Shown piece after piece: positions 1 to 8,200 of a DNA stretch of 16,310 nucleotides. The notes under the pieces were generated by a model that saw only the letters and a program-made list of their open reading frames with translations, made no database searches and was not told where the DNA came from. The stretch's first letter is position 1. Every line of letters begins with the position of its first letter. This stretch comes from JAUUSJ01 sp964439395. GTDB taxonomy: Bacteria > Bacillota > Clostridia > Lachnospirales > Lachnospiraceae. The DNA is taken from the NCBI GenBank assembly GCA_964439395.1, contig CAYTNV010000046.1, positions 1 to 16,310 on the forward strand, in the 5' to 3' direction. The translations under genes were made by a program, and so were the position numbers.

Positions 1-185
1 CTACTGGCAGTTTAGATAGTCGAAACGGTCATGAAATTATCAAACTGCTAAAAGAAAGTAATAAAAAATATGGGCAAACGCTTCTCCTCGTCACTCATGA
101 CGAAAATATTGCCTTACAGGCAGACCGTATTATCACCATCGCAGACGGAAAAATAGTGCGAGATGAAAGGCAGGTGGCAAGATAA
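1..185 (+). CDS. ABC transporter ATP-binding protein, C-terminal end (partial)
   Basis: Only the last ~60 codons are in the window; the first full codon starts at 3 and the TAA stop is 183-185. The visible residues begin TGSLDS, the D-loop region that follows Walker B in MacB/LolD/BceA-type ATPases. LLLVTHDENIA follows, carrying the switch (H-loop) histidine, and then ADRIITIADGKIV, the usual end of this family. The protein would hydrolyse ATP on the cytoplasmic face to drive the permease encoded next. The stop overlaps the permease ATG by one base (TAATG), so the two are almost certainly co-transcribed and translationally coupled. Walker A and the signature motif lie to the left of the window. 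The family call is firm; the substrate is unknown. Confidence 0.9.
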   Translation, partial: TGSLDSRNGHEIIKLLKESNKKYGQTLLLVTHDENIALQADRIITIADGKIVRDERQVAR

Positions 186-2761
186 TGAATATCTTTCATA
201 AAGTTGCCTTACAAGGTCTAAAAAAGAACCGCACACGAACAATTGTGACAATTATCGGCGTTATTTTATCTGCTGCCATGATTACGGCAGTAACCACTTT
301 TGGCGTCTCTTTATTAAACTATATGACAAACGGAGCAATTCAAAAGTATGGTAATTGGCATGTCGAATATTTGAATGTCGACTCTTCTTTCGTAAAAGAA
401 CAAGAAAAAGATGCCCGTATCGCAAACATCGCTACTTTTAAAAATATCGGATATGCAACGCTAAAAGGTGGAAAAAATGCTAGCAAGCCTTATCTTTTCA
501 TTGCTGGATTCAACAAAAAAACATTTGACACTCTACCCATACATCTTATTTCTGGTAGATTGCCAGAAAATAGCGAAGAAATTCTCGTCTCATCCCATGT
601 AGCAAATAACGGCGGTGTGAAAATTTCAGTGGGTGATACTCTACATCTCACAGTAGGCAACCGCCAAGTAGGAGAGGAAACGCTCACTCAACATGACCCT
701 TACCGTGCTGGAGAAGAAACCCTAGTTCAGACAAAAGAACAAACTTACACTGTAGTAGGCATCTATCAACGCCCTACATTTGAGGAACGTTCTGCTCCTG
801 GCTACACCCTAATTACAAGCACAGAAAAACATATAGGAAGTCTCAGCCTATTTGTCACGTTAAAAAAGCCAAGTCAACTTCGCTCATATATAAATAAATC
901 TGCGAAGGGTCATATCTATGCCCTAAACGACGACACGCTGCGCTTTATGGGACTTTCCCGCAATAAACTATTCAATACACTTTTATACACAGTTGGTGGC
1001 ATAGTAATCACTATTATTATGATAGGCTCAATCTTTTTAATTTATAATTCCTTCATTATCTCATTAAATGAGCGCACACACCAAATCGGAATCCTCGCCT
1101 CGGTGGGAGCTACGGCTAGGCAATTGCGAAATTCAGTGCTTTTTGAGGGACTTTGTATCGGTATCATTGGAATTCCTATTGGCATCGCTATAGGCATTGG
1201 AGGCATGGGAATTGTAATTTCTGTTGTCACCAAAAATTTTGGAGAAATCCTTTATAGCGGTGTCCCTCTAGTTTTAACAGTATCACTTCCTGCCATCCTT
1301 GTGTCAATAATAGTCAGTCTTGTTACTATTTTGATTTCAGCCTATATCCCAGCCAAAAAGGCTGCCGCCATGCCAGTAATGGAGTGCATCCGTCAGACCA
1401 ATGAAGTCAAAGTGGAAGCCAAGACCGTGAAAACCTCCTGGTTGGAGCAACATTTATACGGTTTGGAGGGTATTCTCGCCTCAAAAAACTTTAAGCGAAA
1501 TAAAAAACGCTACCGCAGCATCGTGCTCTCCCTAGTTTTAAGTATCGTATTATTCATATCAACGAATACTTTTGTGATATATCTAAAACAAGCTTCAGAG
1601 CAAGCCATAGTATTCACTACCTACGATATAGCTCTTGGCTCATTAGAGATAGAAGATGATTCCATGGTTGCATTATATGACCAACTAAAAAATGTCGAGG
1701 GTGTTACGGAGAGTTCTTACCAAACAATGATCAACTATCGCTGCACAGTACAAAAAGACAACCTTTCTGATGCATATTGGCAAAATGCAAAAAGTCAGAC
1801 ATCAGATAAAACAGTAGATTTGACGATGGATGTTCAATTTCTAGACGACGACACCTATTTAGGAATTATCCAGAGTCTAAACCTACCAGTGGAGGAATAC
1901 ACTGGACCAAATGCTAACCTTATAGCTGTGGCAAAAATGCTTATCAATGATAATCGTCTACACGAGGTGAGCGAATTCCCTGACCTATTTACCAGCTCTT
2001 CCTTAGAGCTAAACATTACTCCTAAGAATAGTAAGGGTACAGCCAAAGAACAGGCAGTAAATATAACCTTTGCCAATTTTATACCGCCAGACATCCCTCC
2101 AGTATCGAGAGAATCCATCGAACAACTACCCTATTCTATCCAAGTATTAGCTCCCTGGTCTCTAAAAGAGACATTAGCTCCTACTGACAATGACATTCAA
2201 ATCCAGTCTAAAGGAATCACTTTCCAATCAGAAACACCAAGACAATCAACAGCAAAGATGAAAGAGATCGTCGAAAACGAGGGCATTACCACCGAGTACA
2301 CTCTAATGAATATGCATGAGGTATTACAGGAAAGTAAAAACTATATTTTCATTGCCAATGTATTTGCATATACATTTATCATTATGATCTCATTAATTGC
2401 GGTTGCCAATGTATTCAATACAATCTCTACCAATATCAAACTGCGCCGACAGGAACTTGCCATGCTCCGTTCCATTGGAATGTCCGACCAGGACTTCAAC
2501 AAAATGATGCGCTTTGAATGTGCATTTTATGGTATACGAGCATTAATTATTGGAATTCCTCTAGCATTAATCTGCTCTTGGCTGATATACAAAGGAATGG
2601 TCACCGGTGGTGCAGATGGTGTCGAATTTGTGATGCCATGGGCAAGCATTGGCATCAGCGTATGCAGTGTGCTTCTTATTATCTTTATCACGATGATGTA
2701 TGCTGTCAGCAAGATAAAAAAGGAAAATATTATCGATGCTCTTCGAGACGATATGACTTGA
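185..2761 (+). CDS. ABC transporter permease with two FtsX domains
   Basis: An 858-residue integral membrane protein. I see about eight membrane segments: near residues 18-43; three at about 265-292, 317-350 and 366-390; one at 445-467; and three at about 719-747, 779-803 and 819-843. Two large extracytoplasmic domains fill residues 44-264 and 468-718. The two FtsX-type cores each carry the cytoplasmic helix that contacts the ATPase: RTHQIGILASVGATARQL (about 298-314) and RRQELAMLRSIGMSDQDF (about 754-771). This duplicated arrangement fits MacB/LolCE-like or Lachnospiraceae antimicrobial-peptide-type exporters rather than importers. The ATPase gene overlaps its start by one base, and an AGGTGG ribosome site lies inside that gene. 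No two-component genes are visible, so whether it extrudes a peptide, lipid or antibiotic cannot be decided from the sequence. Confidence 0.9.
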   Translation: MNIFHKVALQGLKKNRTRTIVTIIGVILSAAMITAVTTFGVSLLNYMTNGAIQKYGNWHVEYLNVDSSFVKEQEKDARIANIATFKNIGYATLKGGKNASKPYLFIAGFNKKTFDTLPIHLISGRLPENSEEILVSSHVANNGGVKISVGDTLHLTVGNRQVGEETLTQHDPYRAGEETLVQTKEQTYTVVGIYQRPTFEERSAPGYTLITSTEKHIGSLSLFVTLKKPSQLRSYINKSAKGHIYALNDDTLRFMGLSRNKLFNTLLYTVGGIVITIIMIGSIFLIYNSFIISLNERTHQIGILASVGATARQLRNSVLFEGLCIGIIGIPIGIAIGIGGMGIVISVVTKNFGEILYSGVPLVLTVSLPAILVSIIVSLVTILISAYIPAKKAAAMPVMECIRQTNEVKVEAKTVKTSWLEQHLYGLEGILASKNFKRNKKRYRSIVLSLVLSIVLFISTNTFVIYLKQASEQAIVFTTYDIALGSLEIEDDSMVALYDQLKNVEGVTESSYQTMINYRCTVQKDNLSDAYWQNAKSQTSDKTVDLTMDVQFLDDDTYLGIIQSLNLPVEEYTGPNANLIAVAKMLINDNRLHEVSEFPDLFTSSSLELNITPKNSKGTAKEQAVNITFANFIPPDIPPVSRESIEQLPYSIQVLAPWSLKETLAPTDNDIQIQSKGITFQSETPRQSTAKMKEIVENEGITTEYTLMNMHEVLQESKNYIFIANVFAYTFIIMISLIAVANVFNTISTNIKLRRQELAMLRSIGMSDQDFNKMMRFECAFYGIRALIIGIPLALICSWLIYKGMVTGGADGVEFVMPWASIGISVCSVLLIIFITMMYAVSKIKKENIIDALRDDMT

Positions 2762-2820
2762 TTTTATATTCAAAAGATGCATATCCTAATTTTATAAAAA
2801 AATTAAATTTATTTAAAAAT

Positions 2821-2862
2821 TCAAAGCCAGCAGGAAGATTTTTCATCTTTTGCTGGCTTTGA
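2821..2862 (+). terminator. Hairpin after the ABC permease gene, probable terminator
   Basis: A perfect 12-bp inverted repeat, TCAAAGCCAGCA (2821-2832) and TGCTGGCTTTGA (2851-2862), encloses a second 5-bp stem, AAGAT (2835-2839) with ATCTT (2845-2849), and a TTTTC loop. It lies 60 bases after the permease stop. The run of T expected after a classical intrinsic terminator is poor on the + strand, so termination may be partial, or the hairpin may act as a 3'-end stabiliser. Confidence 0.6.
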
Positions 2863-2931
2863 TATGAAATAATAAAAGCATATCCAATAAGGATTATATA
2901 GTTATTATAATTTTTGTATATCATTCGTAAC

Positions 2932-2959
2932 TTGACATTCCTCTGGAAAAATATATCAT
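2932..2959 (+). promoter_or_regulatory. Promoter-like element with no ordinary gene downstream
   Basis: A perfect -35 hexamer TTGACA (2932-2937), a 16-base spacer and TATCAT (2954-2959) match a sigma-A promoter well. Transcription would start near 2966 and run into the structured stretch and the bidirectional terminator at 3122-3155. No protein gene of normal size follows. The background is AT-rich, so chance similarity is possible, but an exact -35 with near-consensus -10 is above background. Confidence 0.5.
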
Positions 2960-2965
2960 TAATAT

Positions 2966-3160
2966 ATAGTTATGAAAAAATTTTTCGCAAGGAGACATTA
3001 ACCGCTGTGAGAAATCAATGGGGAATGGTTTATCCATTTGAATAAATATCTATATAAATCAAATTATATCTTTGACTAATAAGCAAAGACTCCCCCTGCT
3101 TCTCACTAAAAATAAAATAAAAAAAGGATGCCAAACTCTCAATTAGCATCCTTTTCTTCT
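2966..3160 (+). ncRNA. Candidate structured small RNA of about 195 nt
   Basis: This stretch sits between the promoter-like element at 2932-2959 and the terminator at 3122-3155. Its centre can fold as a branched structure. GTGAGAA (3007-3013) pairs with TTCTCAC (3100-3106), and GGGGA (3020-3024) with TCCCC (3091-3095). Inside them are two local hairpins: AATGG/CCATT (3024-3028/3034-3038, sharing base 3024 with the previous helix) and TCTTTG/CAAAGA (3069-3074/3084-3089). The C-rich strand TCCCCCT (3091-3097) resembles the anti-Shine-Dalgarno seeds of Firmicute small RNAs. I do not recognise it as a known riboswitch, 6S RNA or other family. Two tiny ORFs also fall here: nine codons from ATG 2972, and twelve from GTG 3007 with AAGGAG 12 bases upstream. 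A peptide-encoding or dual-function RNA is therefore possible. Transcription is inferred, not shown. Confidence 0.35.
3122..3155. terminator. Bidirectional intrinsic terminator after the foldase gene
   Basis: AAAAGGATGC (3122-3131) and GCATCCTTTT (3146-3155) form a perfect 10-bp stem with a 14-base loop. On the - strand it follows the foldase stop by about 15 bases and is trailed by a T-rich run, the classic form. On the + strand it is followed by a TTTTCTTCTTTCT-like run, so it could also end the candidate RNA starting near 2966. Confidence 0.85.
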
Positions 3161-3170
3161 TTCTAAATCT

Positions 3171-4454
3171 CTATTTCGCCGTTGTCGCTTCACTTGCCGC
3201 ACTGGAAGCTTCTGCCTTTGCAGTCGTAGTCTCACTTGCCGCTGTTGTCTTTTCGGTAGAAGCGGCTGTTGTCGACTTGCTCGCTGTCGTCGCTGCAGTA
3301 GTTTCATCTGCCTTAGCCTCAGTGGAAGTCTCTTCTGCCTGCGTAGTTTCCTCAGCAGTTTCCGTTGCTGTTGTCGTAGCTTCGCTTGCTTGTGTGGAAT
3401 CCTCCTCCGTCTCTTCGTGGAACACAATCTTGTCCATAGAATCTTGGTCTACATCCTTATCCGCATCCCATTCCTCCTCTAAATCTTTTGTCCACTCTGT
3501 GTACTCTCTCTCGTACTCTTCTTGCTGTCTTTCCTGAATAATTTCAGACTTCTTCTCCTCTGTTGCGTCTTTATCTGTCAAGGCAACCAATTTTGCAATT
3601 ACATATCCAGCGTCTGTATCCATAACTGCTGTTGTCTCTCCATCTTTTAACTTATAAATTGCTGTCTCGAAATTTTCACCTTCTAAAGACTCGCCCTTTT
3701 CGAATGTCTCATCTGTTGTACTCTCGATATCGTACTCTTTCGCTAAGTCCTCAATACTTGTACCAGACTGTAACTTCTCATAAGCCTCATCTGCTTTCTT
3801 CTTCTGCTGCGCCAACTCTTTTTTACTCATATCAGAAGTCTCACCAGTCTCTTCATCTGTCTTTGTCTTAGGAAAGACCAACTTATAAATCGTCGTCTGT
3901 CTCGCTTCCTCATCAGAAACTTCTGTATTAGTATCCTCAATCATTTTTTGGTGAACTTTACTTGCGATTGCATTTTGCTCATAAAGCTTCTGGATTAATT
4001 CCTCATTCGCACCAGTTTCCTCCATAATCGCCTTTCCCTCATCTTCTTTGACAAACGCCTTTGCACTCTTCTTAGCCTTCTTTATCTCAGCATCAGTCAA
4101 AGAAATTCCAAGTTCCTCTGCCTTATTATTCAATACGATAATATGCTTGATTTGGTCAATCACATTATCTTTCACTGTAGTTTCTAATGTAACAGGATTG
4201 CCATCGTCATCTGTAGAAACCTCAGTTGTCCAGAGAGAATCTCCAAAAATACTACCATACTGAGATTCATACTTCGCCTTAGAAATATCTGCATAGAGCC
4301 AAACTTCATCCAAATTTATATCTACGCCATCATAGCTAAATACTTTTTGTTTACTCTGTTCACTTGCTGTCACACCATTACATCCTGTAAAACAAAGACT
4401 TGCAGCTAATGCTACGGCAAAGATAGCCTCTGTTTTTTTTGTCCATTTTCTCAT
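3171..4454 (-). CDS. PrsA/SurA-like foldase lipoprotein with a Thr/Ala/Ser/Glu-rich tail
   Basis: A 427-residue exported lipoprotein. Residues 1-24 form a lipoprotein signal ending in the lipobox FTGC, with Cys25 as the lipidated residue. Residues ~36-180 are a helical, SurA_N-like chaperone region. Residues ~185-292 resemble a PpiC-type parvulin domain (GTSIEDLAKEYD, FETAIYKLKDGETTAV, GYVIAKL). Residues ~349-427 are low-complexity Thr, Ala, Ser, Glu and Lys. The family helps secreted proteins fold at the outer face of the membrane. However, the two histidines usual in parvulins (HILV and GYHIIK motifs) are replaced here by IYKLVF (189-194) and GYVIAKL (283-289), so it may be a chaperone without prolyl isomerase activity. 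A foldase gene after pth-mfd is common in Clostridia. Transcription is probably from the promoter at 4597-4625. The ribosome site is AAAGGTG, somewhat far from the ATG. Confidence 0.85.
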   Translation of the reverse strand: MRKWTKKTEAIFAVALAASLCFTGCNGVTASEQSKQKVFSYDGVDINLDEVWLYADISKAKYESQYGSIFGDSLWTTEVSTDDDGNPVTLETTVKDNVIDQIKHIIVLNNKAEELGISLTDAEIKKAKKSAKAFVKEDEGKAIMEETGANEELIQKLYEQNAIASKVHQKMIEDTNTEVSDEEARQTTIYKLVFPKTKTDEETGETSDMSKKELAQQKKKADEAYEKLQSGTSIEDLAKEYDIESTTDETFEKGESLEGENFETAIYKLKDGETTAVMDTDAGYVIAKLVALTDKDATEEKKSEIIQERQQEEYEREYTEWTKDLEEEWDADKDVDQDSMDKIVFHEETEEDSTQASEATTTATETAEETTQAEETSTEAKADETTAATTASKSTTAASTEKTTAASETTTAKAEASSAASEATTAK

Positions 4455-4460
4455 ATCTAT

Positions 4461-4577
4461 CTATAACACCTTTCTATTTTCACCATTCAAGAAACCATAC
4501 CATTTTTGCAGATAACGAGTATTATTTTGCTCCGCAAAACTATATGGCAGTCTAAGCAAATAGCTATTACCATTCAT
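4461..4577 (-). CDS. Possible 38-residue leader ORF upstream of the foldase
   Basis: An open frame of 38 codons runs from ATG at 4577 to TAG at 4461-4463, ending 6 bases before the foldase ATG. The translation starts MNGNSYLLRLPYSFAEQNNT and ends in KVL; it matches nothing I recognise. It starts only about 12 bases after the predicted transcription start of the promoter at 4597-4625, with a weak AGGCG ribosome site. Its last codons overlap the AAAGGTG ribosome site of the foldase, so its translation could affect foldase initiation. A 6-bp hairpin (4525-4530/4534-4539) lies inside it. It may be a regulatory leader peptide or only an untranslated region that happens to be open. Confidence 0.3.
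   Translation of the reverse strand: MNGNSYLLRLPYSFAEQNNTRYLQKWYGFLNGENRKVL
4525..4539 (-). promoter_or_regulatory. Small hairpin in the foldase leader
   Basis: The + strand reads ttttgc-tcc-gcaaaa, giving a perfect 6-bp stem with a 3-base loop in the predicted foldase 5' leader, about 70 bases before the foldase ATG. It could stabilise the leader mRNA or modulate the small ORF it lies in. No function is shown. Confidence 0.35.
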
Positions 4578-4596
4578 AACTTTTCGCCTGCCTTTT

Positions 4597-4625
4597 ATTA
4601 TAGTATATTTGTGAAATGCTGTCCA
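4597..4625 (-). promoter_or_regulatory. Sigma-A promoter of the foldase gene
   Basis: On the - strand, TGGACA (4625-4620), a 17-base spacer and TATAAT (4602-4597) form a near-consensus sigma-A promoter: five of six in the -35, perfect -10 and ideal spacing. It lies 25 bases after the DUF2500 stop and would give the foldase a leader of about 135 nt. The same hexamers and spacing occur in the pth promoter at 9606-9634. Confidence 0.8.
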
Positions 4626-4649
4626 GTGTATTTGTTGTAAAAAATCTAA

Positions 4650-5033
4650 TCAACCTCTCTCAAAATCTAAAAATCTCTTCCCCTGAAAGGATAACTTACC
4701 AAAATCACCCTCCGCCAATAATCCGTATTCTCTGTCGTCTACACGAAATTCCATCCTATCTCCACTTTCCACTTGAAAAGTCACATAATGCGCTGTAGAG
4801 GACAGCATTGGAACTCCATGAGCACCATTTCTATCTTCTCCAACTGGATGCTGTGTATAACTAACCTCCGCTCTCTTTCCTACAATTCTACATGATACAG
4901 TTAGCCTCGGTGAATGATTATTTTTATTCCACTCTCTTGTGTCTTTTACTAAATTTACTACAATTACCAAGGCTATCATTCCAAATATGACAAAAAATAA
5001 AATCTCAAATACGAAAATTTCACTCCCCCACAT
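4650..5033 (-). CDS. DUF2500 family small membrane protein
   Basis: A 127-residue protein with one N-terminal membrane helix (about residues 6-29) and a small soluble domain. The pattern REWNKNNHSPRLTV, KRAEVSY, AHYVTFQVESGDRMEFRV, EYGLLAEGDFGKLSFQG and RFLDFER matches the DUF2500 family as I know it. That family has no established function; the soluble part looks like a small beta-rich domain, location otherwise unclear. The start is supported by a perfect AGGAGGT ribosome site about 6 bases before the ATG. It lies between mfd and the foldase, with a promoter-like element of its own at 5103-5130, and the foldase promoter begins just after its stop. It therefore seems an independent unit inserted in an otherwise common Clostridial gene order. 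Confidence 0.8.
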   Translation of the reverse strand: MWGSEIFVFEILFFVIFGMIALVIVVNLVKDTREWNKNNHSPRLTVSCRIVGKRAEVSYTQHPVGEDRNGAHGVPMLSSTAHYVTFQVESGDRMEFRVDDREYGLLAEGDFGKLSFQGKRFLDFERG

Positions 5034-5102
5034 TTCTCTTACCTCCTATTATCCTCGAACTTCGTTCAGTAAAGTATAAATAAATATATTTACTCAATAT
5101 TA

Positions 5103-5130
5103 CTCATACTATATTTCGTATTTTTGTCAA
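5103..5130 (-). promoter_or_regulatory. Probable promoter of the DUF2500 gene
   Basis: On the - strand, a perfect TTGACA (5130-5125) is followed after 16 bases by TATGAG (5108-5103), a weak -10. It precedes the DUF2500 start by about 70 bases. A short GAAC-TTC-GTTC inverted repeat (5057-5067) and a 6-bp AGTAAA...TTTACT repeat lie between the promoter and the gene and could affect regulation. Confidence 0.45.
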
Positions 5131-5149
5131 TAAGGTAACAAAATTCTAT

Positions 5150-5213
5150 CAAAAATCTTTCGTTATCTTAAGAAATATACCTTATAAAGTTCTCACTCTC
5201 AGGATATATAACG
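5150..5213 (-). terminator. Weak hairpin after mfd, possible terminator
   Basis: On the - strand, the segment downstream of mfd can pair CGTTAT (5213-5208) with ATAACG (5166-5161). A partly matched inner helix, ATCCT with AGG plus A/T pairs, lies inside, and an ATTTTT run follows. The stem is interrupted and the T run short, so efficient termination is doubtful. A tight CAGTTT/AAACTG palindrome (5233-5246) lies just after the mfd stop. Confidence 0.3.
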
Positions 5214-5256
5214 CAGTATGCCCTATGAATATCAGTTTTGAAACTGTGGATGCAAT

Positions 5257-8200
5257 CTATACCTTCTCTTCTATCAGCCCTCGAATACTCTTAACAACTT
5301 CTTTTACCTTTTCCACCCTCTGCTTCTTTGGCATCTTCGATACATCAAGCAAAAAGCATGGATTTCCAGTTAACTGTAAAGTCATCTCACGCCCATAAAA
5401 ATTTACCATATCTTGAATAAATTCTACCTTCACGGGTGCCTTCGGATTCATTTCAAAGCGAATTTTATTTCCTTCCTCCTTAATTTCCATCAAATATGCA
5501 TCGTGAGCGAGAGTCTTAATTGTCGCTATCTGAAGCAAATTTTCCACACTTACTGGAACTTCTCCATAACGATCAATTAACTCATCGAGCATATCTTCTC
5601 TTTCCTCATCATTCTCAATACTAGCAATTCGTTTATAAAGTTCCAGCTTTTGCGCCTCATTTTTTACATACATAGAAGGAATATACGCACTAATATCAAT
5701 GTCAATTGCTGTTGCAAATTCCTCCTCCTCTTTCGACTCACCTTTTAGACGCTTCACCTCACTATTTAACATCTTACAATATAAATCATATCCAACGGCC
5801 TCCATATGACCTGACTGGTCTGCTCCAAGAATATTTCCCGCACCTCGAATTTCTAGGTCACGCATCGCAATTCGAAAGCCTGAACCAAGGTCTGTAAACT
5901 CACGTATTGTCTTAAGACGCTTTTCCGCCACTTCCCGAAGCTGTTTATCCCGCTTATACATTAAAAATGCGTAGGCTGTTCGATTAGAACGTCCAACCCT
6001 CCCTCGGAGCTGATAAAGCTGAGATAGTCCAAGCTTATCTGCATCATGAATAATCATCGTATTTACATTTGCAATATCAAGTCCAGTCTCGATAATCGTT
6101 GTAGATACTAAAACGTCAATATCTTTATTAATAAAATCAAACATAATCTTCTCAAGCTGACGCTCGCTCATCTGACCGTGAGCGTAAGCTACATTTGCAT
6201 TTGGAACTAACTTAGCCACAGTCGCCGTGATCTCATCGATATTATTAACACGATTATATACGTAATAAACCTGTCCCCCACGGGCAAGCTCACGATGAAT
6301 TGCCTCGCGAACCATCTCATCATTATACTCAAGTACATAAGTTTGAATCGCTCTTCGGTCAACGGGTGGCTCCTCTAACACGCTCATATCTCGAATTCCG
6401 ACAAGACTCATATGGAGAGTTCTAGGAATTGGCGTTGCAGAAAGAGAAAGCACATCAACCGTCTTTTTCATACCCTTAATCTTTTCTTTGTGATTTACTC
6501 CAAATCTCTGCTCCTCATCAATAATAAGCAATCCCAAATCTTTAAAATCCACTGTCTTTGAAAGAACTTTATGCGTTCCAATTACAATATCTATCTGTCC
6601 CTTTTTCAATCCCTCAATTGTTTTTTTCTGATTGGCTGGCGTAATAAACCGAGAAAGCATGCGAATCTGAATCGGATAATCTTTCATTCTCTCCACAAAT
6701 GTACTATAATGTTGCTGGGCTAAAATCGTCGTTGGTACAAGATAAACTACCTGTTTTCCATCCATAACCGCCTTAAATGCTGCACGTATCGCCACTTCTG
6801 TCTTTCCGTATCCCACATCTCCGCAGATTAAGCGGTCCATGATTTTATAACTCTCCATATCTCTTTTTGTATCTGCAATTGCCGTCAACTGATCTTCTGT
6901 CTCATCAAATGGAAATAACTCTTCAAACTCCTTTTGCCAGACAGAATCCTCCGAAAAGGCAAAACCTCTTTGCTGCTGACGGATGGCATAAAGTTCTAGT
7001 AAATTTTGCGCTGTCTTTTTTACTCTCGTTCTAACTTCTTTTTTCGTCTTCTCCCATTCCGTACCGCCTAATTTATTTAGCTTAGGCTTTTTTGCATTAA
7101 CACTGGCATATTTTTGAATTAAATCAAGCTGAGAAGCTAAAATAAAGAGTGTACTTCCACCCTGATATTCAATATTAATATAATCTTTATAAACTCCGTC
7201 CACTTCAATCTGCTCAATTCCCCGGTAAATTCCAAGCCCATGATTTTCATGTACAACATAATCCCCGATAGATAATTCTGTGAAAGAATTAATTCGATTT
7301 CCACTATGCTCACTCTTTTTTTTCTTTTTTGGCTTCGCCGTCTTAATAGAAAAAATATCTTTCTCTGAAATCACAACTAATTTTAATTTCGGATACTCAA
7401 ATCCTCTTTTTAATACACCGTTAATAACCATAATTTCCCCATCCATCAAAGTATGCTCTCGATCATTAGAAAAAAAGGCTGAAATTTCATTTTCCTGTAA
7501 ATCCTGTGCGAGTCTCTTTGCTCTCGTTGTAGAAGGAGATACGAGCAATATCTTATATTTCTTTTTCTTAAATATTCTCAAGTCCTCCATCAACTGCTCA
7601 AAACTATTTTGATAGGAAATAACTTCTTTTGTCTCAATATAAAATTCGTTACGTATATTTGCTTTTTTTATCTCATAGATTAACATACTGAGACAAATGC
7701 TTTTTTTTCGAAATAATTTCGCCATAACTTCTTCTGTTGAAAAAATAATCTCCGCCTGAGATGGTAAAATATATCCCGCCTCGAGTCTTCCCTTCATACT
7801 CTCAGCAACCTCCATCTCAAACACCTCACTCTGCTCCTCCATTCGATTTGGCTCATCCAAGAAAAATATAGCATCGTCTTCAAAATAATCCATAAAGGAA
7901 ACTGTTTTCTCATAAAAATAGTGGATTAAACTATCATTTCCAATACTATCAAGCTCTAATATCTCTTCTTTTATCTGTTCCACATAATCTCTCACCCGAG
8001 CATACTCCTTCGTCTGGAAATTATCGTGAAATATCTGCATTACTTGTTTTCCTTCTTTTTCCAATTTAGCGATGCCATCATGAATTCTTTTTTTCGTGAG
8101 AATGATTTCGGCAGCTGGATAAATGGATAACATTTCTACTGTCTCAATTGATCTCTGACTCTCAATATCAAAGCTTCGAATAGAATCAACTTCATCTCCC

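Noticed and set aside
3007..3106. Known riboswitch class in the gap before the foldase terminator
   Set aside because: I compared the motifs I know for TPP, SAM, c-di-GMP, purine, ZTP and guanidine riboswitches and 6S RNA and saw no match; on the + strand no gene lies downstream to be controlled.
3143..3427. Arg/Gln/Leu-rich open frame on the - strand
   Set aside because: It is a shadow of the repetitive Thr/Ala/Ser tail codons of the foldase read in another frame.
5056..5069. LexA-like GAAC...GTTC sequence before the DUF2500 gene
   Set aside because: The half sites are separated by three bases instead of four, so it does not fit the Gram-positive SOS box; more likely a small hairpin.
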